Positions 1 through 5,733 of a stretch of 9,471 bases of DNA are shown here, in pieces (position 1 is the stretch's first letter; each line of letters begins with the position of its first letter). Source of the stretch: Chloroflexota bacterium (GTDB lineage: Bacteria > Chloroflexota > Ktedonobacteria > Ktedonobacterales > Ktedonobacteraceae); contig VBHS01000152.1 in the NCBI GenBank assembly GCA_005881295.1, positions 1-9,471 of the forward strand, in the 5' to 3' direction. The notes under the pieces were generated by a model, which did not search any database, was not told the origin of the DNA, and saw only the letters and a list, made by a program, of their open reading frames with translations. A program made the translations under genes and the position numbers.

Positions 1-197
1 TACCGCGCGTGATGCTGGACAACGAAGGGGTGCGCTTCCTCGATGATGTCACGGTGGAAGAGTTCAAGCAGCGTCTTCCTGTACGGGCCGAGTTTGTCAG
101 AAATGCCCAGGAAACGATCGACGCGCTCCGTTCGCTGGCCTCACCCGGCCAGGAAACACACGCGCCCAAAGTGACCCTGCGCATCCAGGCACGCTAA
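1..197 (+). CDS. C-terminal end of a DUF512 radical-SAM family protein (5' truncated by window)
   Basis: The frame is open from the window edge to a TAA at 195-197, giving about 65 residues. The peptide contains MLDNEGVRFLDDVTVEEF, which matches the closing segment of DUF512 proteins, where an 'FLDD-T-E' signature lies shortly before the C-terminus. Members of this family carry an N-terminal PDZ-like domain and a radical-SAM core related to NifB/MoaA. Neither lies in this window, so the assignment rests on the tail alone. A start could be placed at the GTG at 9, but the codons before it (Pro-Arg) continue the family pattern, so I read it as internal. The role of the family is not established. 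The gene converges on the YedK-like gene, with a shared hairpin between them. Confidence 0.6.
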   Translation, partial: PRVMLDNEGVRFLDDVTVEEFKQRLPVRAEFVRNAQETIDALRSLASPGQETHAPKVTLRIQAR

Positions 198-226
198 ACT
201 TTAAGGCAATATCTTATCTGATTAAG

Positions 227-262
227 AAGGAAAAGAGGTGCGCAAGAGCACCTCTTTTCCTT
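227..262. terminator. Strong hairpin, probable bidirectional terminator
   Basis: A perfect 15-bp stem (227-241 pairs with 248-262) closes a 6-base loop. It lies between two convergent stop codons, TAA at 195-197 and the minus-strand stop at 265-267. The T-rich stretch (TTTTCCTT) is part of the stem rather than a separate run, so termination strength is inferred from the stem and the position. Confidence 0.7.
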
Positions 263-264
263 TC

Positions 265-918
265 TCAGGCTATCAACTCTGCCCCTTCACTTTTTGGGTT
301 GTTGACCAGCCGCGAAACCGCCCTCGCTGTCATTTCTTCAGCAGGGTAGGGAGCGAGTAGAGGCAGCAAAGCCTGTTCATCACGAAGCTCGCTGTCGAGC
401 CACATATCGCAGCCGTCGGAGGAAAGAATGACGGGCATGCGGTCATGAATGGATGTAACCAGCGCATTTGGCTGCGTAGTAACAATGGTACAGGTACGTA
501 TGTCACGGCCATCGGGACTATGCCAGAGATCCCACAACCCGGCAAAAGCAAAAGGACTGCCATCCTTCAGCGTGATATACATTGGAGTCTTGCTGCCCTG
601 TTCCTTCTTCCACTCATAGAAACCATCTGCAACCACGAGGCAACGTCGCGAACGCAACAACCTTTTGAAGCTAGGTTTCTCCGCCAGTGTTTCCGCCCTG
701 GCATTAATCATCTTCGAACCAATTGACTCATCCTTGGTCCACGAAGGGATCAACCCCCACTGCAGCCATTCCATATGAGCTGACCCATTGCTCAGAATGC
801 TCACAACTTCCTGTGTTGGAGCAACATTATAACGCGGCGACGCCTGCAAAGTGGGTGGCACACCAAACTTCGCCGCAACACTCTTGATATCGGTAGAAAG
901 CGTAAAACGTCCACACAT
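265..918 (-). CDS. SOS response-associated peptidase family protein (YedK/HMCES, abasic-site DNA-protein crosslinker)
   Basis: This is a 217-residue SRAP-domain protein of typical bacterial length. The family covalently captures abasic sites in single-stranded DNA through its second residue, forming a stable thiazolidine link that shields the lesion. Visible signatures are the invariant N-terminal MCGRFTL with the catalytic Cys2, YNVAPTQ (Asn31), NARAET (72-77), DGFYEW with Glu102, and HDRMPVIL with His158; these are the conserved active-site positions. Cys2 must become N-terminal after Met removal, which fixes the start at 918. A GAGGAGAA Shine-Dalgarno site at 928-935 supports it. No residues appear to be missing. 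The gene stands alone, divergent from the GNAT gene. No convincing promoter or LexA-type operator was found in the upstream A/T-rich stretch. Confidence 0.93.
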   Translation of the reverse strand: MCGRFTLSTDIKSVAAKFGVPPTLQASPRYNVAPTQEVVSILSNGSAHMEWLQWGLIPSWTKDESIGSKMINARAETLAEKPSFKRLLRSRRCLVVADGFYEWKKEQGSKTPMYITLKDGSPFAFAGLWDLWHSPDGRDIRTCTIVTTQPNALVTSIHDRMPVILSSDGCDMWLDSELRDEQALLPLLAPYPAEEMTARAVSRLVNNPKSEGAELIA

Positions 919-1115
919 AATTAATTCTTCTCCTCAGAACAAGGTATTCCAACCTTATTTCTCTATCTCTCTATACTATTCTTTTATAACACCTTCGAAT
1001 AGGAAATAACGACTACGCGCAAACGAGAAGAGAGGATGTGGCAGAGCAAACATATATATACCATAGATTGGAACAAATTTCCATGCTTTTCCGCCTTCTA
1101 TGTGGGCTAGCCCTA

Positions 1116-1144
1116 TTGCCCCCCTTCTTCCGCTATGCTATACT
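1116..1144 (+). promoter_or_regulatory. Sigma70-type promoter for the GNAT gene
   Basis: TTGCCC (1116-1121) and TATACT (1139-1144) are separated by exactly 17 bases. Transcription would begin near 1151 and give a leader of about 26 bases carrying GGGAG before the ATG at 1177. The upstream in-frame ATG at 1135 falls inside this promoter, which argues against that longer start. Confidence 0.6.
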
Positions 1145-1176
1145 TGGCCCCGAAGAGCGAGAAGGGAGCTTTTTTT

Positions 1177-1752
1177 ATGGCACAAGATACCTCACATATG
1201 CAGAATCCATTCATCGTGGGGGAGCGTATCTACCTGCGGCCATTAGAACCTGCGCAGGATAATCACCTGTACTCAACATGGATGAATGACGAAGAGATCC
1301 GCCGTTATTTTTCTATTTACCCTACCAGCGATACGCGCGGTAAAGAACGCCTGGAACTCCTCTACAAGGATGGGAAACACATTATTTTTGGTGTCGCTCT
1401 CAACGAGAACAATCGCCTGATCGGCCTGGTCGGGCTCAATGATATCAATTACATCAACCAAAGCGCGGAATTCTATATCATTATCGGCGATCGTTCTGCC
1501 TGGGGCAAAGGCTATGGAACCGAAGCCACGAAATTGATGTTACGCTATGGTTTTATGGAATTGAACCTTAATCGCATTCAGTCCCATGCTATGGAAGATA
1601 ATGTTGGCGGTTGGCGCGCCGATGAGAAAGCGGGTTTCAAGTACGAAGGAACGCTGCGCGAGGCCGTCCAGCGCTTCGGCAAATATAATGACATACGCGT
1701 CTCCAGCCTGCTGAGAAGCGAATATTTGCAGAACACCCATATTGATAAATGA
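1177..1752 (+). CDS. GNAT family N-acetyltransferase, RimJ/RimL-like
   Basis: This 191-residue protein transfers the acetyl group of acetyl-CoA to an amine; the substrate cannot be told from sequence. The Acetyltransf_3 pattern is clear. An N-terminal strand GERIYLRPLEP (15-25) is followed by LIGLVGLNDIN (81-91), AEFYIIIGD (97-105) and the acetyl-CoA pyrophosphate loop RSAWGKGYGTEA (106-117). Then come RIQSHAMEDN (133-142) and EKAGFKYEGTLRE (150-162), a form of the usual 'LEKLGF-x-EG' end motif. The last part (YNDIRVSSLL) matches the 'D-x-LLR' tail of RimJ-like enzymes. I chose ATG 1177 over the in-frame ATG 1135 because of the GGGAG at 1164-1168 and the promoter placed just upstream. Members acetylate ribosomal protein N-termini, antibiotics or small amines. 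Confidence 0.88.
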   Translation: MAQDTSHMQNPFIVGERIYLRPLEPAQDNHLYSTWMNDEEIRRYFSIYPTSDTRGKERLELLYKDGKHIIFGVALNENNRLIGLVGLNDINYINQSAEFYIIIGDRSAWGKGYGTEATKLMLRYGFMELNLNRIQSHAMEDNVGGWRADEKAGFKYEGTLREAVQRFGKYNDIRVSSLLRSEYLQNTHIDK

Positions 1753-1780
1753 TTGTGGCTCAATGTGTTGAGCGATAATC
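1751..1780. terminator. Hairpin after the GNAT gene, possible terminator
   Basis: GCTCAA (1758-1763) pairs with TTGAGC (1768-1773) around a TGTG loop. The stem extends outward, with one mismatch, to GATT/AATC at 1751-1754 and 1777-1780. It begins within the stop codon. No clear T-run follows on either strand, so its activity as a terminator is uncertain. Confidence 0.4.
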
Positions 1781-1834
1781 ATTCTTGCCGGCGCATTGCC
1801 TCATGGCAAAATCGCACTTACAGGCCATTCCTTC

Positions 1835-1879
1835 GCAGGTAGCGCATTTTAACGTTTTCATCTATAGTACACTACCTGC
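1835..1879. repeat. 8-bp inverted repeat with 29-base spacer
   Basis: GCAGGTAG at 1835-1842 and CTACCTGC at 1872-1879 are perfect inverted copies, about 40 bases beyond the comB stop. They could form the end hairpin of the comAB transcript, but no T-run follows. Function unknown. Confidence 0.35.
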
Positions 1880-1918
1880 ATGCTCGTCTCTGAGGCGTGA
1901 CATCATCCCACTTCCAAA

Positions 1919-2683
1919 TCAAGCAGTCAGTTTGTCCTCGCTTTGGAATGGTCTCCTATGTTGGTCCATTGGCTTCTCAACGTGCTTCCTCACCTGATCC
2001 CCCTCGAAGCGATAAACTTCGTCGAGGTCGTCGATGTGGGTCAGGATGAACTCAAGATCCTTGCACTGGTCACTTCGCCGGAGATACTGGGCGCTTGCAC
2101 CGTCGATGATCGCATCGGCGGGAACACCACTCCACCGCTCGATTATTGCGGCCGTTCTTGCGTCTTGCGGCTCAAAGCCCGCCCTAAGGAGGCGTTCCGC
2201 AATCCATGCACAGCATAGCTGATCCTCTTCGCGAAATTCACCTTTGGTTCCAGCACCAATCAGAGCAACTGTCGAGTAGTGAGCCACCAAATGGGCAGCC
2301 TGCGAGCTATAGTTCCGCAGGCACGCAACATACATTGCCTGCGCTTCCCGGGCCCCGCAAAAAAGCCTCGTACCCGAGGTGGAGAGGAGAATCATCGGGC
2401 GATGGATGTCGGTCCGCGATTCCAGTTCTGCTGGGCTGTTGTTCATCTCGAAGCGGGATGGCTTGAGCCCGTCAAGCTCCCCGACCAGGAGCGGATTGGT
2501 CAGCTGTGCGGCAAGTAAATCCGCCGCTTCAATCGTCGGGACCGGAAAGCACCTTCGGCCGCGAGCGACTCCAGTCACTACAGTCGTCGTTGCCCTGATG
2601 ACATCAACCGCCACAATCACGTGGCTGTTTCGATAGGTCTTCACACTCTCAGGGAAGCAATCGATCACTACCGTCTTCCGCAT
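1919..2683 (-). CDS. comB: 2-phosphosulfolactate phosphatase (ComB family)
   Basis: This 254-residue protein belongs to the Mg-dependent phosphatase family that dephosphorylates (R)-2-phospho-3-sulfolactate to sulfolactate, the second step of the phosphoenolpyruvate-sulfite route known from coenzyme M synthesis. Family blocks in order are VAVDVIRATTTV (24-35), GELDGLKP (68-75), NNSPAE (81-86), LLSTSGTR (99-106, the usual 'T-NGT' position) and LIGAGTKGEFREEDQ (141-155), the conserved glycine/acid stretch of the active site. The last ~35 residues are a polar extension with no recognised motif. The start at 2683 has GGAG at 2690-2693, which overlaps the comA stop codon (2693-2695). Only nine bases separate the genes, so translation is probably coupled. 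ComB-like proteins also occur in bacteria that make no coenzyme M, so the final product is open. Confidence 0.87.
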   Translation of the reverse strand: MRKTVVIDCFPESVKTYRNSHVIVAVDVIRATTTVVTGVARGRRCFPVPTIEAADLLAAQLTNPLLVGELDGLKPSRFEMNNSPAELESRTDIHRPMILLSTSGTRLFCGAREAQAMYVACLRNYSSQAAHLVAHYSTVALIGAGTKGEFREEDQLCCAWIAERLLRAGFEPQDARTAAIIERWSGVPADAIIDGASAQYLRRSDQCKDLEFILTHIDDLDEVYRFEGDQVRKHVEKPMDQHRRPFQSEDKLTA

Positions 2684-2692
2684 GACAAGCTC

Positions 2693-3514
2693 CTATCTAA
2701 ACGTCTCGCGGCCAGGGAGAGTAGGCCGCAGGTTGGGTATGGCGAACGCATCTGAATGGAGGCCACGCCGGTAGATCTCGACACGCAATAGCTCTTCCAG
2801 GCGCACGTTGCAAAGGCGGACTCTCTGCCCAAAATGCTTGAGAAGAGCGAACTGACTCGGCTTGTTTGGAGCTTCGAACATCACGATGTCAAGCCCGAAT
2901 TCCCCGGCGAATCGATCCGCAAAGGCTGGATTGAACGATCCATCGTTTTCAAACATTCCCACTCCGCGTGCGCTCTCACGGGCCTCGACGACAAGCTGCT
3001 CAGCTCCAGCATCGAGCCAGGCTTGTCCTCGCGCCACCACCTCATCAAGTGAAGTCGAAGTAAAGGTACCTTCGTGCTTCTTACCCATCTCGTACTGGAC
3101 TTTGAGCCCTCGCTCATGCGCCATATTCACAGCCGTTTGTGGCGCGATTGACAGAGAAGTGAAGCCTTCTCCACATTCGATCCATTCGACTCCAATATCT
3201 GAGCACAGGTCGAGATATGCACCGAGCTGTCCCTGGGCCACAGCCACCTCGAAAGGCCCTCCACCGGTAACTGTCGGCACGTTGTGGGATTGAGCTGCTG
3301 CGATCTTCCGCCGCGTCGTAGCTTCATTGGCAATCATCCAACATGCCATCGAGATCTTCAAGGAATCCATAAGATGCCAGCTCTGGTCGAGATGGCTCTC
3401 AAGCGTGACCGGATCATAACCGGGATCGAATGGACTCGTCAACGGCGGAAGATCCGGAACACCGATCAAATGCAGATACTCCTGAGTACTTAACCGTTTG
3501 CTTACGTCTCTCAT
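2693..3514 (-). CDS. comA: Phosphosulfolactate synthase (ComA family)
   Basis: This 273-residue TIM-barrel-family enzyme is expected to add sulfite to phosphoenolpyruvate, giving phosphosulfolactate. Conserved blocks are GGGPFEVAVAQG (84-95), EWIECGEGFTSL (110-121), LKVQYEMGKKHEG (137-149; its paired lysines fall in the block where ComA enzymes carry their active-site lysine), VVEARESARG (175-184), MFEAPNKPSQF (212-222), and a C-terminal VRLCNVRLEELLRVEIYRRGLHSDAF block (in pieces, 232-257). That block corresponds to 'VNLGNI...LE-LR-GLR-DT' in archaeal ComA. Differences from the archaeal form are visible: CGEGF where a serine usually follows Glu-Ile, and LCN for LGN. The N-terminus also lacks the familiar 'K-GWG' segment, so it is a divergent member. 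An AGGAG site at 3521-3526 sets the start. It forms a two-gene unit with comB. Confidence 0.82.
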   Translation of the reverse strand: MRDVSKRLSTQEYLHLIGVPDLPPLTSPFDPGYDPVTLESHLDQSWHLMDSLKISMACWMIANEATTRRKIAAAQSHNVPTVTGGGPFEVAVAQGQLGAYLDLCSDIGVEWIECGEGFTSLSIAPQTAVNMAHERGLKVQYEMGKKHEGTFTSTSLDEVVARGQAWLDAGAEQLVVEARESARGVGMFENDGSFNPAFADRFAGEFGLDIVMFEAPNKPSQFALLKHFGQRVRLCNVRLEELLRVEIYRRGLHSDAFAIPNLRPTLPGRETFR

Positions 3515-3565
3515 TATCGAACTCCTGATCCTCTAGTAGTAGAAACTATCTGAAAAAGCTCACGA

Positions 3566-3640
3566 AGCCGTTTCACGGCTCGACACAAATTGGCTCCCCA
3601 GGCCAATTCTCCACTTTGCCTGAGCGGACCTTTTCAGGCA
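3566..3640 (-). ncRNA. Three consecutive hairpins in the comA upstream region (structured leader candidate)
   Basis: On the minus strand, in transcription order, the stems are TGCCTGA/TCAGGCA (3634-3640 with 3617-3623), AATTGGC/GCCAATT (3602-3608 with 3588-3594) and AGCCGT/ACGGCT (3575-3580 with 3566-3571). The arms pair perfectly, with loops of 10, 7 and 3 bases. After the last stem, a run of five T lies about 40 bases before the comA start. I do not recognise a known riboswitch class. An RNA regulator, a weak terminator of the upstream dehydrogenase gene, or protein-binding sites are all possible. Confidence 0.35.
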
Positions 3641-3676
3641 GGTTCTAGACCACAATTGAGGCATTTTGTGTAGTGT

Positions 3677-3682
3677 ATTATC
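3677..3682 (-). promoter_or_regulatory. Possible -10 element upstream of comAB
   Basis: GATAAT on the minus strand resembles a -10 box. No good -35 box sits at 16-18 bases, so an independent comAB promoter is only a weak suggestion. Confidence 0.15.
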
Positions 3683-3725
3683 ACTCATTGTTGAAAGTAA
3701 AATAGAATACCCATCCCAGCCACTT

Positions 3726-4754
3726 TTAGTAGAGGTTTAATTGAATGCCAACTTGCGCTGAAAGAGCTTTCTGATAAATAGCATGGGCACAAGCCACATC
3801 CTCGATTGCTATTCCAATTGGGTTGAGAAGAATTATCTCTTCATTCGACTCTCGCCCTGGCCGCTGACCAATGAGAATCTGACCTAGTTCCGCATGAAGT
3901 TGCTCACGAGAAAAGTGTCCCTCCTGTACCAATTGATTAAGCACTTTCTTTTCCCTGTTGCACTGATCCCAATCGTCAACCACAACCTTGTCAGCTTTAA
4001 GGAAGACATCCTTATGCACATCCATAATGGAGATATTGCTAATAAAAGTGCCTTTACGGAGCCAATCGAAAGGGAGATAGGGCTTATCAGTAGTCGTACA
4101 GGTAATGACTACTTCCCCTGCTTGCACAGCATCTTTTGCTGTTTCTGCAACTTGATACTCAACCTGTGGGTAACTTTGATGTAGTTCGGTTACCAACCAC
4201 TGAGCCGCGGCAGGATTCAGGTCAAAAAGATGAATAATAGCAATTGTTGGAAACTGTTCTAGCAGCGTCAGTAGCTGCATCCGTGCAATGGGACCACAGC
4301 CTATACAGGTAACACGATGAAAATTTGTCGGGGCCAGGTATTTAGCCGCCAGGGCAGTAACTGCTGCAGTCCGCATGCCACTGATCAAGCTCCCTTCGAG
4401 AATAGCGATCGGGTAATTAGTCTCCGGGTCATTCAGTATGGTGAGAGCGCTAGCCCGATCTATTCCATAGCGTGAAGGATTGTCGTGTCTGCTACCGACC
4501 CACTTCAGACCAGCTACAGTGTCCGCTCCTCCCAGGTAGGCCGGCATAGCAATGATCCGATCAGCGATATGGCTCTCATCACCACCCCAGCGTAAATAGG
4601 GTTTAAGCGGTTGTACAATCTCACCGCGAGCATGAAGAGTGAGAGCATGGTATACGGCGTCCAAATAGAGTTGGGAAGAATTGCCACCTAACCGGGTGAT
4701 ATCGGATTTACTCAGGTATAGAAGCGTCGGAGTTTGCAATACAGGTGTTTCCAT
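3726..4754 (-). CDS. Ornithine cyclodeaminase/mu-crystallin family NAD(P)-dependent dehydrogenase, SbnB-like
   Basis: This 342-residue protein has the full family layout. A substrate-binding N-terminal part carries QPLKPYLRW (48-56), RIIAMPAYLGG (66-76), AGLKWVGS (81-88; Lys84) and ISGMRTAAV (124-132; Arg128). A Rossmann domain follows with CIGCGPIARMQ (150-160), LFDLN (176-180; an acid after the second strand suggests NAD), and IAIEDVACA (315-323; Asp319, the family's catalytic aspartate position). The 'QP-KPYLR' and 'RIIAMPAYLGG' blocks resemble SbnB, which oxidatively splits an alanine-glutamate adduct to give 2,3-diaminopropionate and 2-oxoglutarate. No SbnA-type partner is in the window, so this substrate is uncertain; ornithine, alanine or a sulfonated amino acid are alternatives. 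AAGGAG (4762-4767) fixes the start. It reads toward comAB across a 211-base spacer. Confidence 0.85.
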   Translation of the reverse strand: METPVLQTPTLLYLSKSDITRLGGNSSQLYLDAVYHALTLHARGEIVQPLKPYLRWGGDESHIADRIIAMPAYLGGADTVAGLKWVGSRHDNPSRYGIDRASALTILNDPETNYPIAILEGSLISGMRTAAVTALAAKYLAPTNFHRVTCIGCGPIARMQLLTLLEQFPTIAIIHLFDLNPAAAQWLVTELHQSYPQVEYQVAETAKDAVQAGEVVITCTTTDKPYLPFDWLRKGTFISNISIMDVHKDVFLKADKVVVDDWDQCNREKKVLNQLVQEGHFSREQLHAELGQILIGQRPGRESNEEIILLNPIGIAIEDVACAHAIYQKALSAQVGIQLNLY

Positions 4755-4804
4755 AATTTTACTCCTTACAGGAAAATTCTTGAGCTCTCCAAGTTGGTTT
4801 CACT

Positions 4805-4835
4805 TTGAATTAGACAGGCTATGAACCTAATTCAA
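4805..4835 (-). promoter_or_regulatory. Dyad upstream of the SbnB-like gene, operator candidate
   Basis: TTGAATTAG (4805-4813) and CTAATTCAA (4827-4835) form a perfect 9-bp inverted repeat with a 13-base spacer, 51-81 bases before the ATG at 4754. The 22-base centre-to-centre distance is about two helical turns, as expected for a dimeric regulator. The neighbouring decayed LysR-type gene would have been an obvious regulator candidate. A hairpin is the alternative reading. Confidence 0.4.
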
Positions 4836-5448
4836 GAAGTTAGATAGTGACTCTGGACGGTTGAGTTTTATGACCCAATCGTCGTTGTAGACCAGATCGA
4901 TCTACGGTCCTCCCCGATCAGGGAGGAGAGTAAGTACATGATAGGAAGAAGGAAATGGAAAAAGAAGCGTGTGGATGGCGGCAATAACATGATCCAGGGA
5001 TATCTCTAGTAAATATGCCTTCGTGAGCAATAAGGCCACGACGACCTTGTACAGTCTCAGAGCCGCTAGTATAGCCAACTTCGTTAATGTCGTCTTGATT
5101 TAGCCGCCCAGGCGCTCTACTCGACCCGATGTCAAGCAAGCTCCGTGGTCTCGATGGTGCCCGGGATATAATCCGCATCTTTTAGCAATCACCTTATTCA
5201 TCAATCTTATCAACATAACCATATAGGCGCCTCAGTCCTGAGGTATTCGTATATTAGCTGGACACCCCATGAGTTAATAATAGTCCGCAAGTTAATATAA
5301 TCTCTATCTTTAATAGATCTATTTCCCGCTGCGATGGTAAGTTTCGAGTAGCTCCATCACCCAATAGAAATGAAAAAGTCTTTAGCTTCAATGATCTTTG
5401 ACTCTTATAAACTCAACGGGTTGTAATTTTTATTGTTTCAGGAGCATA
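4836..5448. other. Region with no intact gene; possible remains of the regulator gene
   Basis: No convincing intact gene was found. An 86-codon minus-strand ORF (4918-5178) has a possible AAGGTGAT ribosome site (5187-5194). However, its stop falls in a hairpin loop (TCCTCCC 4908-4914 / GGGAGGA 4921-4927), and its composition becomes erratic after about residue 60. Other minus frames hold protein-like pieces, such as LLKDADYIPGTIETTELA just upstream, KLTIAAGNRS near 5344-5315 and IDLVYNDDWVIKLNRPES at 4901-4848. These suggest a gene broken by frameshifts, perhaps the rest of the LysR-type gene, since 'LTIAAG' suits the start of an effector domain. Also present are the palindromes AGATCGATCT (4894-4903) and CCTCAGTCCTGAGG (5230-5243). 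Confidence 0.3.
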
Positions 5449-5643
5449 TCATACAAGCTTCAATATTGCAATACAGCGAGTTGGAGGCAGTATCTCGCCT
5501 GCGTCAGATAACGTCAACTACACTGAACGCATTAATAGAACTTCTCTCCGCGCTCGCTCAAGCTGACTGCTTACATCACGCTACCTCAGACTCGAGAAAG
5601 AGAATGCCCTATCAAAGTAGCAATAAGCCTGCTCCACCTCAAT
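5449..5643 (-). pseudogene. Decayed LysR-type transcriptional regulator, DNA-binding domain remnant
   Basis: One continuous minus-strand frame, broken by TAG codons and ended by TGA, reads like a shortened LysR helix-turn-helix domain. It starts IEVEQAYCYFDRAFSFS, resembling 'MEL-QL-YF-AVAE--SFS'. After a stop comes VSSQLERARREVLLMRSV, resembling 'VS-QI-RLE-E-GV-LL-RS'. After another stop comes LTLSDAGEILPPTRCIAIL, matching the LysR wing and linker 'LT-AGE-LLPHAR-IL'. Compared with a normal domain, roughly 15 residues are missing in and after the recognition-helix region. No ATG or ribosome site remains. It lies between the amidotransferase and the SbnB-like gene, where a pathway regulator would be expected. 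I am fairly sure of the wing motif, less so of the first third. Confidence 0.5.
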
Positions 5644-5687
5644 GACCTTTATTAGTACAATAGTACCTTCCTGGTTCAGCCCCCTAC

Positions 5688-5721
5688 ACGAGGAGAAAGG
5701 ATTTGCTTCCTCTCACCTCGT
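5688..5721. terminator. Long hairpin after the C26 amidotransferase gene
   Basis: ACGAGGAGAAAGGA (5688-5701) pairs with TCCTCTCACCTCGT (5708-5721). The 14-bp stem has one mismatch and one wobble pair (G-U on the minus strand) around a 6-base loop. It begins 13 bases past the minus-strand stop at 5734, a typical terminator place, but no T-run follows. It may stabilise the 3' end instead. Confidence 0.45.
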
Positions 5722-5733
5722 ATAACTTGTTGC

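Noticed and set aside
445..726. Plus-strand ORF opposite the YedK-like gene
   Set aside because: Antisense shadow of a gene with all catalytic residues on the other strand.
1135..1176. ATG at 1135 as a longer start of the GNAT protein
   Set aside because: It lies between and within the -35/-10 boxes of the inferred promoter and has no ribosome site; ATG 1177 has GGGAG at a good distance.
1038..1262. Plus-strand 74-codon ORF (GTG start) ahead of the GNAT gene
   Set aside because: It runs through the GNAT promoter, ribosome site and first codons in another frame and has no family features. The GNAT reading is strongly supported.
2206..2636. Several plus-strand ORFs opposite comB
   Set aside because: Shadows with low-complexity Ser/Arg/Pro composition; ComB motifs are clear on the minus strand.
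2862..3293. 143-codon plus-strand ORF opposite comA
   Set aside because: Ser/Pro/Thr-rich antisense shadow without motifs; the ComA frame explains the conservation.
5433..5645. 70-codon plus-strand ORF with TTG start
   Set aside because: No ribosome site, and the opposite strand reads as a LysR helix-turn-helix remnant, which better explains the codon pattern.
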